A DNA stretch of 64,000 nucleotides from Microstegium vimineum. Its lineage: Eukaryota; Streptophyta; Magnoliopsida; Poales; Poaceae. Shown piece by piece: positions 20,545 to 31,822 of the stretch (position 1 is the stretch's first letter; the number at the start of each line of letters is the position of its first letter). The stretch lies in contig CM039120.1 in the NCBI GenBank assembly GCA_022036555.1, positions 33,195,716 to 33,259,715 of the forward strand. Direction: 5' to 3'. The translations under genes were made by a program, and so were the position numbers. The notes under the pieces were generated by a model that made no database searches, was not told the origin of the DNA, and saw only the letters and a list, made by a program, of their open reading frames with translations.

Positions 20545-22505
20545 TGAAGGACCCAGAACGGCGACCAGAGGGGGGGTGAATGGGAGCCTCAAATTTCTCT
20601 CGAAATATTTGGGCCACTCTTCCCAAAAGCCAAACCCAGTTGACGGGTGCTCAACCTCGGGGGATTCAGACGAAAATGGAGAAAAGAGAGCTCACCGGCA
20701 GTGGAGAAAAACTCACCGGAAACCCCAAAACATAGGTTCTCAACCCCTAAGGGAAAGAGGCAAGGACCTAGGAAAAATGGGCGAAAACAGCAACCGTCGG
20801 ACTACTCTGTCAAGACCATCGGACCAATGGAAGTGGTCCGGTGCCTTTGGTCTGGTGCACAGCGAAGCACCACCGGACTAGTCCGACGCCCACTTTGAAA
20901 AGTCCGGAGCTCACCCCAAAAACATGCAGTAAGTGCCTAGACTTCGGACACCTAGTCCGACGCTCACCGTCGGACTATAGGAAGTGGTCCGGTGCACACA
21001 CTCGCCATAGAGCAAAAAACCACAGCAAGCACCCTACCTCCGGACACCTCATCCGACGCTCACCGTTGGACTAACGGGCCTGGTCCGACGCGTGAGTGAA
21101 ACCCACAACAGAGCCACCGGACTACATGCAATGGTCCGGTGCTCACAGTCTGGGTGGTCCGACGCCCACAGACAGAAAACTGTTCCCCACAAAAACGAAC
21201 TTCTCTCCGCCAAATCTTCTCAAAACTCAACCAAATGATCACCAACTACAACCAAACTTTGTAGGCATGATCCTAGTGAAGTTGGGGAGCTATCCCGAAG
21301 AAATCATCGCTCAATTTGGAGAGGATAAACGGGAACACTCGGATTTGAGGGAGAAGAGAGTAAAACGAAGAACGCCACAAAGAAATCGCCCCATCTATGC
21401 ACTCATGAGGTTTTAGGGGAATTCCTTCGGTGCAACGAAGCTCCTCATGAATACGAACAACTTGGTTCAAACGGGTTTGGAAGAGCTACTCCCTACAAAG
21501 AGAAATCATCTTGGGAAAAGAGGGAGCAAAAGCAAAATGCGAAGAACACAAGCAAAACGGGGACACGATCAATCAAAACGAAGCCACCATGGCTTACAAA
21601 GGTTACGGCCTCCGATTCCTCGCAACAATCACAAGTTCTTACACCGGTGACACGATGGATCTCAAGCAAGAAGAAGCTAGGGAAGGGAAACCCTAGGAAT
21701 AGGTGGGAGAGAGAGTAATTCAAGAGATAAGGATGAGGATACCCCTTCATCCTCTATTTAACGAGGCTTTGGCTATTTCCCAAAGACCCCCCTAGATACA
21801 AGACCGAATTACCTAGCCCTAAGACATTGTAATTCAAGTCGGTAACTCTCAGCCACTCGTTTGAAAGGACGGCCTCGCTTCCTGCCGGGAGATGGCATCG
21901 CCTCGACGCAACCTCTAGGATTCCGCCACGTGCCATCCCCACTTCCACGGAAGCTCCGCCCGGGTTCTGAGGCCCAAACCCACGAAACCCGCCACCGGTA
22001 GCTTTCGACTCAACTACCGAACCCCGAGTTTTGCGGCCCAAACTCGGAAACCGACGCGTATGGTTTTGAGGCCCAAACCACTCGACGTGAGCCACCTTGT
22101 CTTCGCCCGGTCGGACTCCGAGTACCCTAAGCCTCCGCTCGACTCGCGCGTCCACCGTCTTGACTTGGTCAACTCGGTCTACCTCCATGTCTTCTCGGAC
22201 TCGCCGGTGCCAAGTACTAGCCACCACAGCTAGTCCGCCAGCGCCCATGGTCCCTTAGTCCGAGCCCCGCTTTTGCCCTTCACCGCTCTTAGTCTATCGG
22301 TACGGCAAGCCTCTACTCGACCTTCTCCACGCCATTAACCACTGTCACTAGGCATAGCACCTGCACACCACAAGCCGATAGACAAGCACACATTTGCTTT
22401 CGCAAAGGGTTAGGGTAAGCCACTCAAACTGAAACACTCACATGTTGGACGATCAGTCATCATAAAGCTAAACATACATGGGTACTTATCCACCATGTGT
22501 TCACA
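20545..22505 (-). repeat. 3' LTR of element H (1961 bp)
   Basis: It starts TGAAGGACCC and ends TGTTCACA, with a polypurine tract beside it (minus CAAGGGGGGGGAT, 22506-22518). On the minus strand a weak TATA box TTAAATAG lies at 21754-21761. U3 upstream of it holds three TTTTGAGGCCCAAA-type near-palindromes (about 21965-22080). The transcribed part holds many CCGGAC/GTCCGA words (20812-21170). Confidence 0.85.
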
Positions 22506-22518
22506 ATCCCCCCCTTGA

Positions 22519-24016
22519 TGAGTGCATTGTCAACACAAGTGCATTTCAGATTTGAGCCACAAGGTAAAGCTCTCCAAATGACAAAAAAGCTGAGAAAGCC
22601 AAAACGGGGTCACTTGAGAGAAGCAAAAATGAGTCCAAAACTTGGTTCCCAAAGACATCGGCAACGGCTCGACGCAACCAAGCAAAACAAAGCTAGCCGT
22701 CAAGAAGAGGCAGAAAACGGGCTCAACACCGCTAGCAAGTCCAAGAAACCAGTCACAGCTCTCAAAGCTCAGACTTCCAATTTAAACACTAGGGGAGCTC
22801 AAAAGATACCAATTGGAACCACTTACGTCCCCTAATGCTCAAGAAGCAATCGAAACCTGTCGAAGTCAACAAAGCAAGCTAGACCCTCCAAAAGAGGCAA
22901 AGGCTCAACACATCTAGCAAAAGCTCCCCCTTGACCAAAGAAGCTCTAAACCAATGAGATGCACTCTTTCTCCCCCTTGGAAGTAGATGGTTGAAAATGA
23001 AATGAAATGCACATGTCTCCCCCTTGTTGACACATGTAGCTCATCAAACATTAACAACTCAAGATCCGACTACAAATGCCATGAAATGCAAAATGAGTGC
23101 AAAAGCTTCATACTTAGAGCTAAGACAATGAATAGATGCTCTAAGTGATGTGATCCTGTGAGATTAGGAAAAGCTCTACGTGTCAAACAAAGACTCAAGT
23201 TGAGCTTAAGATCACTTTAGAAGCTATTTTAGAGAGCATATCATGTGAGAAAAGAGAAAGGGTATCACCTCCTAGAGACAACTAAACATGGCAAACAAGA
23301 TAGGATCTATCTCAAAGAAATCTCATCTATAGCAAGTAAAACTATCCCTTAGCAAAGTTCATACAACAAGCCAATGACCCAACTGAATGAATTTTCCAAA
23401 TTTCAGAGTTTGCAGCCAATTTCAGTTTTAGGCACATTCCAAGTTGTATGCGAGTGGTTGTAAGCAAGGTGATGCCCATGCTTACCAACTGGGCGAAGTC
23501 AAAGGACTTGACACACCGGTTTTGGTCATACACGACACCGCTCAAGTATCAACCAATATGGGTAGCAGTCTCGAACCCACGGTGAAGTGCTCACAACGCA
23601 ATTTCACAAAACAGAGAGCAATTTCATTTTAGATATTAATCATGGTGCTCAAAGGTAGTGAATGAAACAATGAAGAGCCATAGTTACAAGCTATATACAA
23701 GGCAACCAAGTAGGATCTTCAAAAGCGTACACATGCTAGTGCCATTTCAGAGGTGACATGGGGAATTTAAATTCAGTTTTATAGCTTTTCTAACTTAACT
23801 CTATTAAATATCATATAGATCAAAAAGAGTCTAAGTTAGGCAACACCATAGACACATAAAGCACTTCAAACAGAGCATAGATTCATTATATTGGCTATAA
23901 GTATGAAGCTTAAAATGAACTATGTCACAAATGCAAATGAGATGCAAAATGTAATGACACTACTAACACTAACAAGACACCAAAAGAGAAGAAGGACAAG
24001 GAAAAGATTAAAAGAA
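22519..24016 (-). other. 3' UTR of element H
   Basis: About 1.5 kb with no supported gene lies between the pol stop and the polypurine tract. It is closely similar to 60736-62190 in I and to 48657-50011 in E. Confidence 0.7.
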
Positions 24017-25412
24017 TCAAAAAGAATTATGATACAAAACTTTCCTCCTCTGAAAAGGAAAGCAAACACCCAACTCGCACCGAAGGCGAGAAAACGTAGC
24101 TTGATCCAACGACTTAGTGAGAATATCCGCAAGCTGGTTTTGGGTCTCGACATGCCGGAGGTCAATGTCGCCCTTCTCGTAGTGATCACGCAAAAAGTGT
24201 AAGCGGACCTCAATGTCCTTGGTCTTCGAATGAAGCACAGGATTTTTAGCCACACTAATTGCACTCGTGCTATCACAAAGCAGAGGCACCATAGTAAGCT
24301 CAAGACCAAAATCTCTCAAAGTGGCAATCATCCAAAGCAACTGAGAGCAACAACTAGCCGCGGCAACGTACTCAGCTTCGCACGTCGACTGTGCCACGCT
24401 AGACTGCTTGCGAGAAGACCAAGAAACCAAAGAAGACCCAAGAAACTGGCAAGTCCCAGAAGTGGACTTCCGATCAAGTCGGCAACCGGCAAAGTCGGCA
24501 TCAGAATAACCACAAAGCTCAAGAGACGAAGAGGTGGAAAACCAAAGACCAAATTTGGGAGTGAAGCGCAAGTACCTCATGATGCGTTTCACCGCCTGCT
24601 TGTGCGAAATCTGTCGGGATGCCTAAAAGCGAGCACACGGGCAGACGACGAACTGAATGTCCGGCCGGGTCGCCGTCAGGTACAGAAGCGACCCGATCAT
24701 GCTGCGGTACTCCGTCTGGTCCACCGCCTCTCCTTCCTCGTCCGCATCAAAGGCAGTAGTAGTCGACATGGGCGTCGAAAGAGGCTTTGCCTCACCCATG
24801 TCAAACTTCTTCAAGATATCCTTCGTGTACTTGCCTTGGTGCACGAATGTCCCTTCCCGGGTTTGCTTGATTTGTAGCCCAAGAAAGAAAGTTAACTCTC
24901 CCATCATGCTCATCTCAAATTCCCTGTTCATAAGATATGCAAACTTGGCAACAAGAGCATGAGAAGAACCACCAAAGATGATATCATCCACATATATTTG
25001 GACAAGGAGAGTGTCTTTGCCTTGCTTGAGGAGAAAGAACGTCTTATCTACCGATCCCATTTTAAAACCCTTAGCAAGCAAAAAGGTTCGCAATCTATCA
25101 TACCATGCTCTACGGGCTTGTTTCAAACCATACAAAGCTTTGTGAAGTTTAAAAACATGGTTTGGAAACATGGGATTTTCGAAACCGGAAGGTTGTTTAA
25201 CATAAACTTCCTCCTCTATGTAGCCGTTTAAGAAAGCACTTTTAACGTCCATTTGAAAAAAGCTTGAAACCCTTAGAAGACGCAAAAGCTAGAAGGATTC
25301 TAATAGCTTCTAAACGAGCTACGGGAGCAAAGGTTTCCTCATAGTCTATTCCCTCCTTTTGACAAAAGTCTTGAGCTACCAACCTAGCCTTGTTGCGCAC
25401 TACCACCCCATC
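24017..25412 (-). pseudogene. pol: RT and RNase H of element H
   Basis: The RT part shows LARLVAQDF-type KARLVAQ, FAPVARLEAIRILLAFA, FQMDVKSAFLNGYIEEEVYV, ALYGLKQA and the active site QIYVDDIIFGG with all key residues. The TEYRSMIGSLLYLTATRPD block follows, and RNase H has GYSDADFAGC, SRKQSSVAQSTCEAEYVAA and KTKDIEV, ending near 24017. Frameshifts occur near 25270 and a stop near 24620. The RT N-terminus joins integrase across a deletion near 25430. Confidence 0.85.
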
Positions 25413-25431
25413 CTCACTTTGTTGAAGACCG

Positions 25432-26530
25432 TGATTCAAATTTATCCAACTTACCGCCCTTTTTGAGGATGAAGCACCTGCACCCAAACACCCGTAGGTG
25501 ACTTACCTTGGGTGGTCTCCCAAATCGCAACTCATAAGAAGTCTTCTTCTTGAAAGCTTGGAGGAAATGCGATTGGAAACATAGCAAGAAGAACTGAGTG
25601 CCTCGGCCCAATACCACCTAGGAGTCCTATGATCATCGAGCATCGTCCTGGCCATCTCAACAAGGGTCCGATTCTTGCGCTCAACAACACCGTTCTGCTG
25701 GGGAGTGTTAGGTGAGGAAAACTAGTGATCTAGACCCAAAGAAGAGAAAAGAGTTGCAAAGTGAGCATTCTTGAATTCTGTGCCATTGTCACTGTGGATA
25801 GCTCTCATGGCATTCTTAGGTAGCTCATTTTGCAATCTCAAAATCAGATCTCGACCAAGTGGAAAAGCCTCATCCTTACTCTCCAAAAAGAACACCCAAG
25901 AGTACCTCGAGTAGTCATCAACGACTACAACAACCTACCACTTCCCTACTTCCGACCTGACCCGACCTGACCCGCCGGGTCGAGTGGTCATGATCTCAGT
26001 CACAGGAGGATGGGAAGCCGCAACCATCTTGCCATTCCTGCAAGGATGACAAACCAAATCCTTCTCGAACTTTAGCTTTGGCAATCCTTGGATAAGGTCC
26101 ATTGAGCTAAGCCTTGCAAGCAAGTCAAAACTCAAGTGTCCCAATCTCCTATGCCACTTCCAAAGCTCGGAAGAAGAACCGACAAGAAGACAACGGGAAG
26201 GTCCGGAAGAGATACAAAAATCTGCACGAAAAACCTTCCCGAGGGGTAAAATCCGGCAAACAAGCTCACCGCGAGAGTCCAAAATCCGAGAGAGATTAGC
26301 CTTGAAACTCACTTCAAAACCGTCATCAGGAGTTGTGAAACCTAAAGAAGGTTAAAATGCAAATTCGCAACCAAAGGAACATCCTTGAGGACAAAAGAAG
26401 AGTTCACTCAGATTGACCCTCGGGAGACAACCTTACCTTTACTCCTATCCCCAAATGTGATATACTTGGTATGGCACACGGGGTCGAGGCTGGAGAACCA
26501 CTTGGTACTTCCAGTCATATGGTGTGAGCA
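25432..26530 (-). pseudogene. pol: Protease remnant and integrase of element H
   Basis: On the minus strand the GAG-pre-integrase segment is readable (LWKWHRRLGHLSFDLLARL ... CHPCRNGKM, the His/Cys zinc-binding block). The D,D-E core follows, with SDNGTEFKN and GVVERKN encoded near 25780 and 25690. The sequence after the zinc block has lost a short segment near 25970 relative to E and I. It ends in TSYELRFGRPPKVSHLRVFGC and KFESRSS, where a deletion of roughly 0.7 kb relative to I joins it to RT. Confidence 0.75.
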
Positions 26531-26574
26531 TCCAAAATCCACAAGCCAAGTCTCCTCCAGTCCTCCTTCCTACA

Positions 26575-27705
26575 TCAATAAAAATACATAAGGTGAGCAA
26601 ACGGTGCAACACTGGGGTTAGTAAATTGTGAAGGATACCAGTGTTGTCCCATTTGCCCAAAGAATGGGTTAGGAGAAAAACCAAACATCTCATGTCCCAT
26701 GGGAGAATAGGGATCACCACGATAGGGAAAACGTGGTCCGCTAGCGAAGGGTGGAGTAAATCCACCGCCACGAGGCCCGTAGTCGTATGGGTCACGACCG
26801 GTACCCCGCCGGGCATGGCCACCACGTGGTCTCGCCTCCTTAGCACCTTGAGGCATTGTACCTCTAGGCCTAGTAGTGCGCCTTTGAACTTCCGGTTCAC
26901 GCACCCCAACTCGTGGGTGGTAGATGTCCCGGTTGTTCAACTCAACCTGCCTCCAATCATCTCTCTTCTTCCTAAAGAAAAACTCCGCCATGTGCCCATC
27001 CCGCTCACAATACTCACAATGGTAACTCACCACACTCTTGGTAGGCACTCTCTTGTTGGGCTGGGTGGCTCTAGCTTTCTTAGGAAGGGAATCACTAGAG
27101 ATGTCTGGCAGTGTGTCAAGTGGGTTGCGAAGATGGTTCGGTTTAGCAATCCACACTTGCTTCTGTGGAGTGGTTTTGGGTGGCTCTTCAAACACACCAT
27201 CTCTCACAGGAAACTCAGAGGGGTCGGTAGGCTTAGGTGGAGTGATCTTGGTAAGCTTGGGAGTTGTGGTGGGGTTCTCATTCTCGCTCAAACCACTGCA
27301 CTCACCGATCTTACCGAACATGCTATCGTCCTTCCCACCTGTAGCAAAGCCTACTCCCGTGCTACCAGCCCCTTTGCATCGGTTGAGCATCATCCCCAAC
27401 TGCGGCTCTCGGCAAGACTCCCAGCTCAAGATGGACCGAAGGTATGTGTTTTCTTCCTCGGTACACATCTTGTCATGTCTGCACGACGCGATCTCAAGCT
27501 CCAAAGCCTCAAAGCGATCCGATTCTCTAGTGCTATCTGAGCTGACCTTCTCTAACACAGCGATCTTAGGATCCTTCTGTGCCAGCTCAGAACGCAAGCC
27601 TAAGCAAGACTTGCACGCACCAAGTAAGCTAGGCCTAGCCTTTAGCTCATTGACCTCCTCAAGTAGAGTGACATACTTGTCCTGGAGAGTGACAAGATCA
27701 GACAT
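26575..27705 (-). CDS. gag: gag C-terminal half of element H
   Basis: The frame is open from the first in-frame ATG at 27705 to the TGA at 26575. It begins in a coiled-coil region (LVTLQDKYVTLLEEVNEL...) and passes a Pro-rich segment. It contains a zinc knuckle YHCEYCERDGHMAEFFF whose last Cys is replaced by Phe, then an Arg/Gly-rich RNA-binding tail (RPRGTMPQGAKEARPRGG) and an aromatic C-terminus. Gag packages element RNA; without the N-terminal assembly domain this piece is unlikely to form particles. The frame stays open beyond 27712 into LTR sequence but without an ATG. Confidence 0.7.
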   Translation of the reverse strand: MSDLVTLQDKYVTLLEEVNELKARPSLLGACKSCLGLRSELAQKDPKIAVLEKVSSDSTRESDRFEALELEIASCRHDKMCTEEENTYLRSILSWESCREPQLGMMLNRCKGAGSTGVGFATGGKDDSMFGKIGECSGLSENENPTTTPKLTKITPPKPTDPSEFPVRDGVFEEPPKTTPQKQVWIAKPNHLRNPLDTLPDISSDSLPKKARATQPNKRVPTKSVVSYHCEYCERDGHMAEFFFRKKRDDWRQVELNNRDIYHPRVGVREPEVQRRTTRPRGTMPQGAKEARPRGGHARRGTGRDPYDYGPRGGGFTPPFASGPRFPYRGDPYSPMGHEMFGFSPNPFFGQMGQHWYPSQFTNPSVAPFAHLMYFY

Positions 27706-27712
27706 GTGAACC

Positions 27713-28655
27713 CGGTTCAACAAAACGAAGCCACCATGGCTTACGGAGGTTATGGCCTCCAATTCCTCGCAACAATCAAAAGTTCTTACACCGATGACAC
27801 GGTGGATCTCAAGCAAGAAGCTATGGAAGGGAAAACCTAGGAATAGGTGGGAGAGAAAGTAATGCAAGAGATAGGATGAGGATACCCCTTCATCCTCTAT
27901 TTAACGGGGCTTTGTCTATTTCCCAAAGACCCCCCTAGATACATTGAGTGAACTACCTAGCCTAAGCATTGCAGTCCAAGCTTCGGAAAATATCTCCCTC
28001 GATTTGAATGGACGGCCCCGCTTCTTGCCGGGAGTTGTCATTGCCTCGATGCAACCTCCAGGATTCCGCTACGTGCCATCCCTTCTTCCTCGGAAGCTCC
28101 GCCCGGGTTTTGAGGCCCAAACCCGCCAAACCCACCACCGGTAGCTTTCGGCTCAACTACCGAATCCCGAGTTTTGAGGCCCAAACTCGGAAACCGACGC
28201 AGATGGTTTTGAGGCCAAAACCACCAAACCACTCGACGCGAGCCAACTTGTCTTCGCCCGGTCGGACTCCGAGTCCCCTGAGCCTCCGCTCGACTCGCGC
28301 GTCCACCGTCTTGACTTGGTCAACTATGTCTACCTCCATGTCTTTCGCACTCGCCGGTGCCAAGTACTAGCCACCACAGCTAGTCCATCGGTGCCCATGG
28401 TCCCTCAGTCCGAGCCCCGCTTCCGCCCTTCACCGTTCTCAGTCCATCGATATGGCAAGCCTCTACTCGACCTTCTCCACTCCATTGACCACTGTCACTA
28501 GGCATAGCACCTGCAGACCACAAGCCAATAGACAAGCACACATTTGCTTTCGCAAAGGGTTACGGTAAGCCACTCAAACTGAAACACTCATGTGTTGGAC
28601 GATCACTCATCATAAAGCTGAACATACATGGGTACTTATCCACCAAGTGTTCACA
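27713..28655 (-). repeat. 5' LTR of element H, truncated
   Basis: The sequence matches 21574-22505 of the left LTR and ends in TGTTCACA at 28655, followed by the GGCAC duplication. The U5 side and primer site are deleted, so the LTR joins gag directly at about 27712. Confidence 0.8.
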
Positions 28656-28660
28656 GGCAC

Positions 28661-29500
28661 CTATTACCGATTCTCAAGATACAGCTATGCCGGCCATTCT
28701 GTCAAGTCCCAGGCGAGAAACCGCTCTAAAGCAGGTAAACTAAAACATCTATCGTAAACCTGCAAGACACAAGTTTTCAACTACAAAATCTTGACTCTTT
28801 TTCTTTTCAGGCCCAAGACTCTCCCAATAGCTTGTTCTCCTTCGCCATCAATATTATAGATGATGAGGAGGAGGAAGAAAGTTCTGCCCAAGCTTCTACT
28901 ATCATATCGGCAGAAGTAACATCCAAACTTGAAGCACTGCTACTTTTATTGCAACAAAATACATCCCAACTAGTCCAAGATTCCAGTGCAGTAAGGGTAG
29001 CCTTAAGAGAAATCCAAAATCAACTGCCTGCCAATATTGAAGAAGTACTCTTCCAAGCAGCATTCCTTGAAAGCCGGCAACTACAATACCAAAGAACTTC
29101 ACAACGCATTGCCGATAGAGCCGCTCAAGCAAAACTCGAAGAAGAAATACTCAAGTTTAAGCAAACTGTGGACGAAAAGCACAAAGATATCGATCATCTT
29201 GAAGCTTCTAGCAGCGCGCTCGAACAAGAGATTATTCGTCTATCGGCACAAAAAGAAGAGCTGTTAGCTAAGATGAAGAGAGTAGATGCAGCCTTAGACT
29301 CAGCCAACCAGAAGAAAACTCAACTCCCTATTGCTACTAAGGCTTTGCAACAAGAGAGGGATGCCTGTGCTCGTGAAGCTCTCCTGCTGAGGAGAAAAAT
29401 CAAGCCAGTTAAAGGTACTGCCGAGGATGATGCCAAGGAAATAGAAGAAGCTGACCAAGTTCGCCTTCGTAAGATTTCATCTGTCCAATCCCTGTTGTAA
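28661..29500 (+). pseudogene. Antisense gene of G, 3' part: coiled-coil C-terminus
   Basis: This continues the frame broken by H. A clear intron at 28735-28810 (CAG|GTAAAC ... CTTTTCAG|G) leads into an exon open from 28811 to the TAA at 29498-29500. It encodes about 230 residues: an acidic run DDEEEEE, then long heptad-rich coiled coil (EEVLFQAAFLES, QAKLEEEILKFK, LEQEIIRLSAQKEELLAKM). Plant mobile domain proteins of Tat elements often carry such a tail. The stop lies 109 bases from the pol stop of the same element, so the two genes converge tail to tail. Confidence 0.7.
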
Positions 29501-29609
29501 TTTGTTACATCTGAACTTGATAACTGACCCTTCCGTAATATAACATTAATGCTTTTCTACCGATGTTTTGTATGATAACTCTGTCATCGGTATTTGTATT
29601 TATATCACT

Positions 29610-30958
29610 TTATGCATCCATCCAGATACTAGGATAATATTTCTTCAAATATTTACAATTTATTGCTCTAGAAAATGCAACTCCTTTGAGAGTTTCCAAA
29701 ATATAAGCGTTGCCAGAAACAGACTGATTTATCCGAAAAGGACCTTCCCAATTAGGAGACCACTTCCCAAACTTCTAACTCTTGGTTCCAATCGGTAAAA
29801 TCAACTTCCATACCAAATCACCATCGGCAAATTCTTTTGCCTTTACTTTCTTGTTATACCATCTGGCAACCCTCTTCTTGTTCTCTTCGATGCTGATTAG
29901 AGCCCTTAGCCGATGGCTTGCCAAATCTTCTAATTCATCTCTCATGAGAATATCATATTCATCGGCAGTCAATTGATCCTAAGAAAACAATCGCCTAGAA
30001 CCAGTCTTAATTTCCCAAGGTAGAATAGCATCGTGTCCATAAACTAACTGGTATGGTGATACTTTAGTTGCGCCATGACATGCCATCCGATATGACCATA
30101 AAGCTTCATTTAGTACAATATGCCACCTCCTAGGGTTCTCTTCAATGTTGCGCTTGATAAGCTTAATGACTCCCTTATTGGTTGCTTCAGCTTGACCATT
30201 AGCTTGAGCATAATAAGGAGACGAGTTCAAAACCTCAAACCCCATACCGGTAGCAAATTAATCAAACTCCCCCGACGTGAACATAGTTCCTTGATTGGTT
30301 GTAATAGTTTGAGAAATACCAAATCGGTAAACAATATGTTCTTTCACAAAATCTATCATGTTTGCCGACGTCACCTTCTTCAATGGGATAGCTTCAACCC
30401 ACTTCGTGAAATAATCGGTAGCAACAAGTATGAACTTATGTCCTTTACTCGATGGTGGATAAATTTGACCGATGAGATCAATGACCCATCCCCTAAACGG
30501 CCACGGTTTGATAATAGGATACATTGCCGATGCGGGTGCTCTCTGAACATTACCAAACTTCTGACAATCCTGACATCCCTTGAAGTATTTAAAACAATCC
30601 TCAAGAATCGTCGGCCAATAATATCCATTTCGCCTGATCATCTATTTCATTTTGAATGCCGATTGATGCGCCCCACATACTCCTTCCTGAATTTCACCCA
30701 TCAACCTTTTCGACTCCTCTCCACTAAGGCATCTGAGCAAAACTTCATCAATCGTACGATAGTATAATTCATCATCAAGCAGCAATACTTAGTAGCCTGA
30801 AACCTCATCCGTCTTTCAACTTTTCTAGACGGATCTGTCAAGTAATCGGCAATCTCTCTTGTGCAATCATCGGCAACCATTACTGATGTCATTACTTCTT
30901 GAATCGGCTGATATCCTGAGGCGTGTTGCACTAATCGATTGGCTTCTTCATTATGCAA
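29610..30958 (-). pseudogene. pol: Integrase of element G
   Basis: After the RNase H linker the zinc-binding block is seen as GYYWPTILEDCFKYFKGCQDCQK with upstream His in GVCGAHQ. The core shows WVIDLIGQI (first Asp), TNQGTMFTSGEFD at the second acidic site, where Asp of the usual DQG or DNG is replaced by Asn, and NGQAEATNKGVI (Glu). The C-terminus ends with a WEGPF-type segment and a stop at 29610-29612. In-frame stops near 30641, 30258 and 29979 show it is dead. Confidence 0.85.
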
Positions 30959-31003
30959 CCTGGGAACATGTTCAAGATGGTATTCTTTAAATTCCTTTAA
31001 TAA

Positions 31004-31753
31004 CTACAAACACTTCTCGTGATTTGCAATTAAAACATTACTTCGGCACTCATATGTCCCAATCAACTGATTGATCACTAACATAGAATCACCAAAGACT
31101 TCAACGGCATCGGCATGCACATCCCTGAGCAATTCCAACCCCTTCAGCAATGTCTGGTATTCAGCCTGATTATTTGTCGAAGTAGCAACAATCGACAATG
31201 AGATTTCATACTTCTGTCCTCGGGGTGAAACTAAGATAATGCCGATACTTGCTCCGTCCTTACACATGGAACCATCAAAAAACAAAGTCCAAGGAGCAAT
31301 CTCTACGGAGCTCACCGTACCACAATGTTGACTAACAAAATCAGCCATCACCTGCCCTTTAACTGCCTTATTCGATTCATACCTCAGATCAAATTCTGAG
31401 AGCGCCAAAACCCATTTGCTGATTCTTCCACTCAATATCGGCATCGACAGCATATACTTGACCACATCATCTTTGCATATGAAAGTACACTTGGCCAACA
31501 GCAAATAATGCCTCAACTTGGTACAAGAGAAGTACAAACATAAACACAATTTCTCAACGACCGAATACCTAGTTTCAGCGTCCACCAGCCTTCTACTCAA
31601 ATAATAAATCACACGTTCGTTCCCTTCAAACTCTTGAATCAAGGCTAATACAATAACGCTGTCATCGGTAGACAAATATAATCTGAAAGGTTTCCCGTGT
31701 TGAGGTGGAATGAAAACTGGAGGATTCACCAGATACCTCTTAGTTTCTTCCAA
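31004..31753 (-). pseudogene. pol: RNase H connection domain plus second RNase H of element G
   Basis: The first 150 residues are a gypsy-type RNase H/connection domain (PFRLYLSTDDSVI, VIYYLSRRLVDAETRY) that has lost clear catalytic acids. The remainder is a second RNase H of the archaeal/plant type: WTLFFDGSMCKDGASIGIIL, STNNQAEYQTLLKGLELL and VFGDSMLVINQL give the D, E, D acids. Tat-lineage elements are known to carry this dual arrangement, so it is a strong lineage marker. Confidence 0.85.
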
Positions 31754-31822
31754 GGCTGATTCCTATTCCTCTCTCCACACAAATTCCTGACCGGCCTTTA
31801 GCTTCAGCAATGGGCTAAAAGA

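Larger units (their letters stand above)
20545..28655 (-). mobile_element. Element H: SIRE/Maximus-like Ty1/copia element
   Basis: It reads right to left between GGCAC duplications. It has a full 3' LTR (20545-22505), a long 3' UTR, RNase H, RT, integrase and the C-terminal half of gag. A deletion fuses gag directly to the middle of the 5' LTR near 27712, removing the gag N-terminus, the primer site and the U5 end. It belongs to the same family as E and I but retains an intact YVDD codon set. Confidence 0.9.

Noticed and set aside
26641..27709. Plus-strand open frames of 299 and 223 codons
   Set aside because: They are antisense to the gag of H, mirror its GC-rich Arg/Gly and Pro codons and have no motif. 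The same shadows appear opposite gag in E and I.
27705..27867. Possible LTR-gag fusion protein created by the deletion in H
   Set aside because: The frame is open across the junction, but no in-frame ATG exists upstream of 27705, so a fusion protein is not supported.
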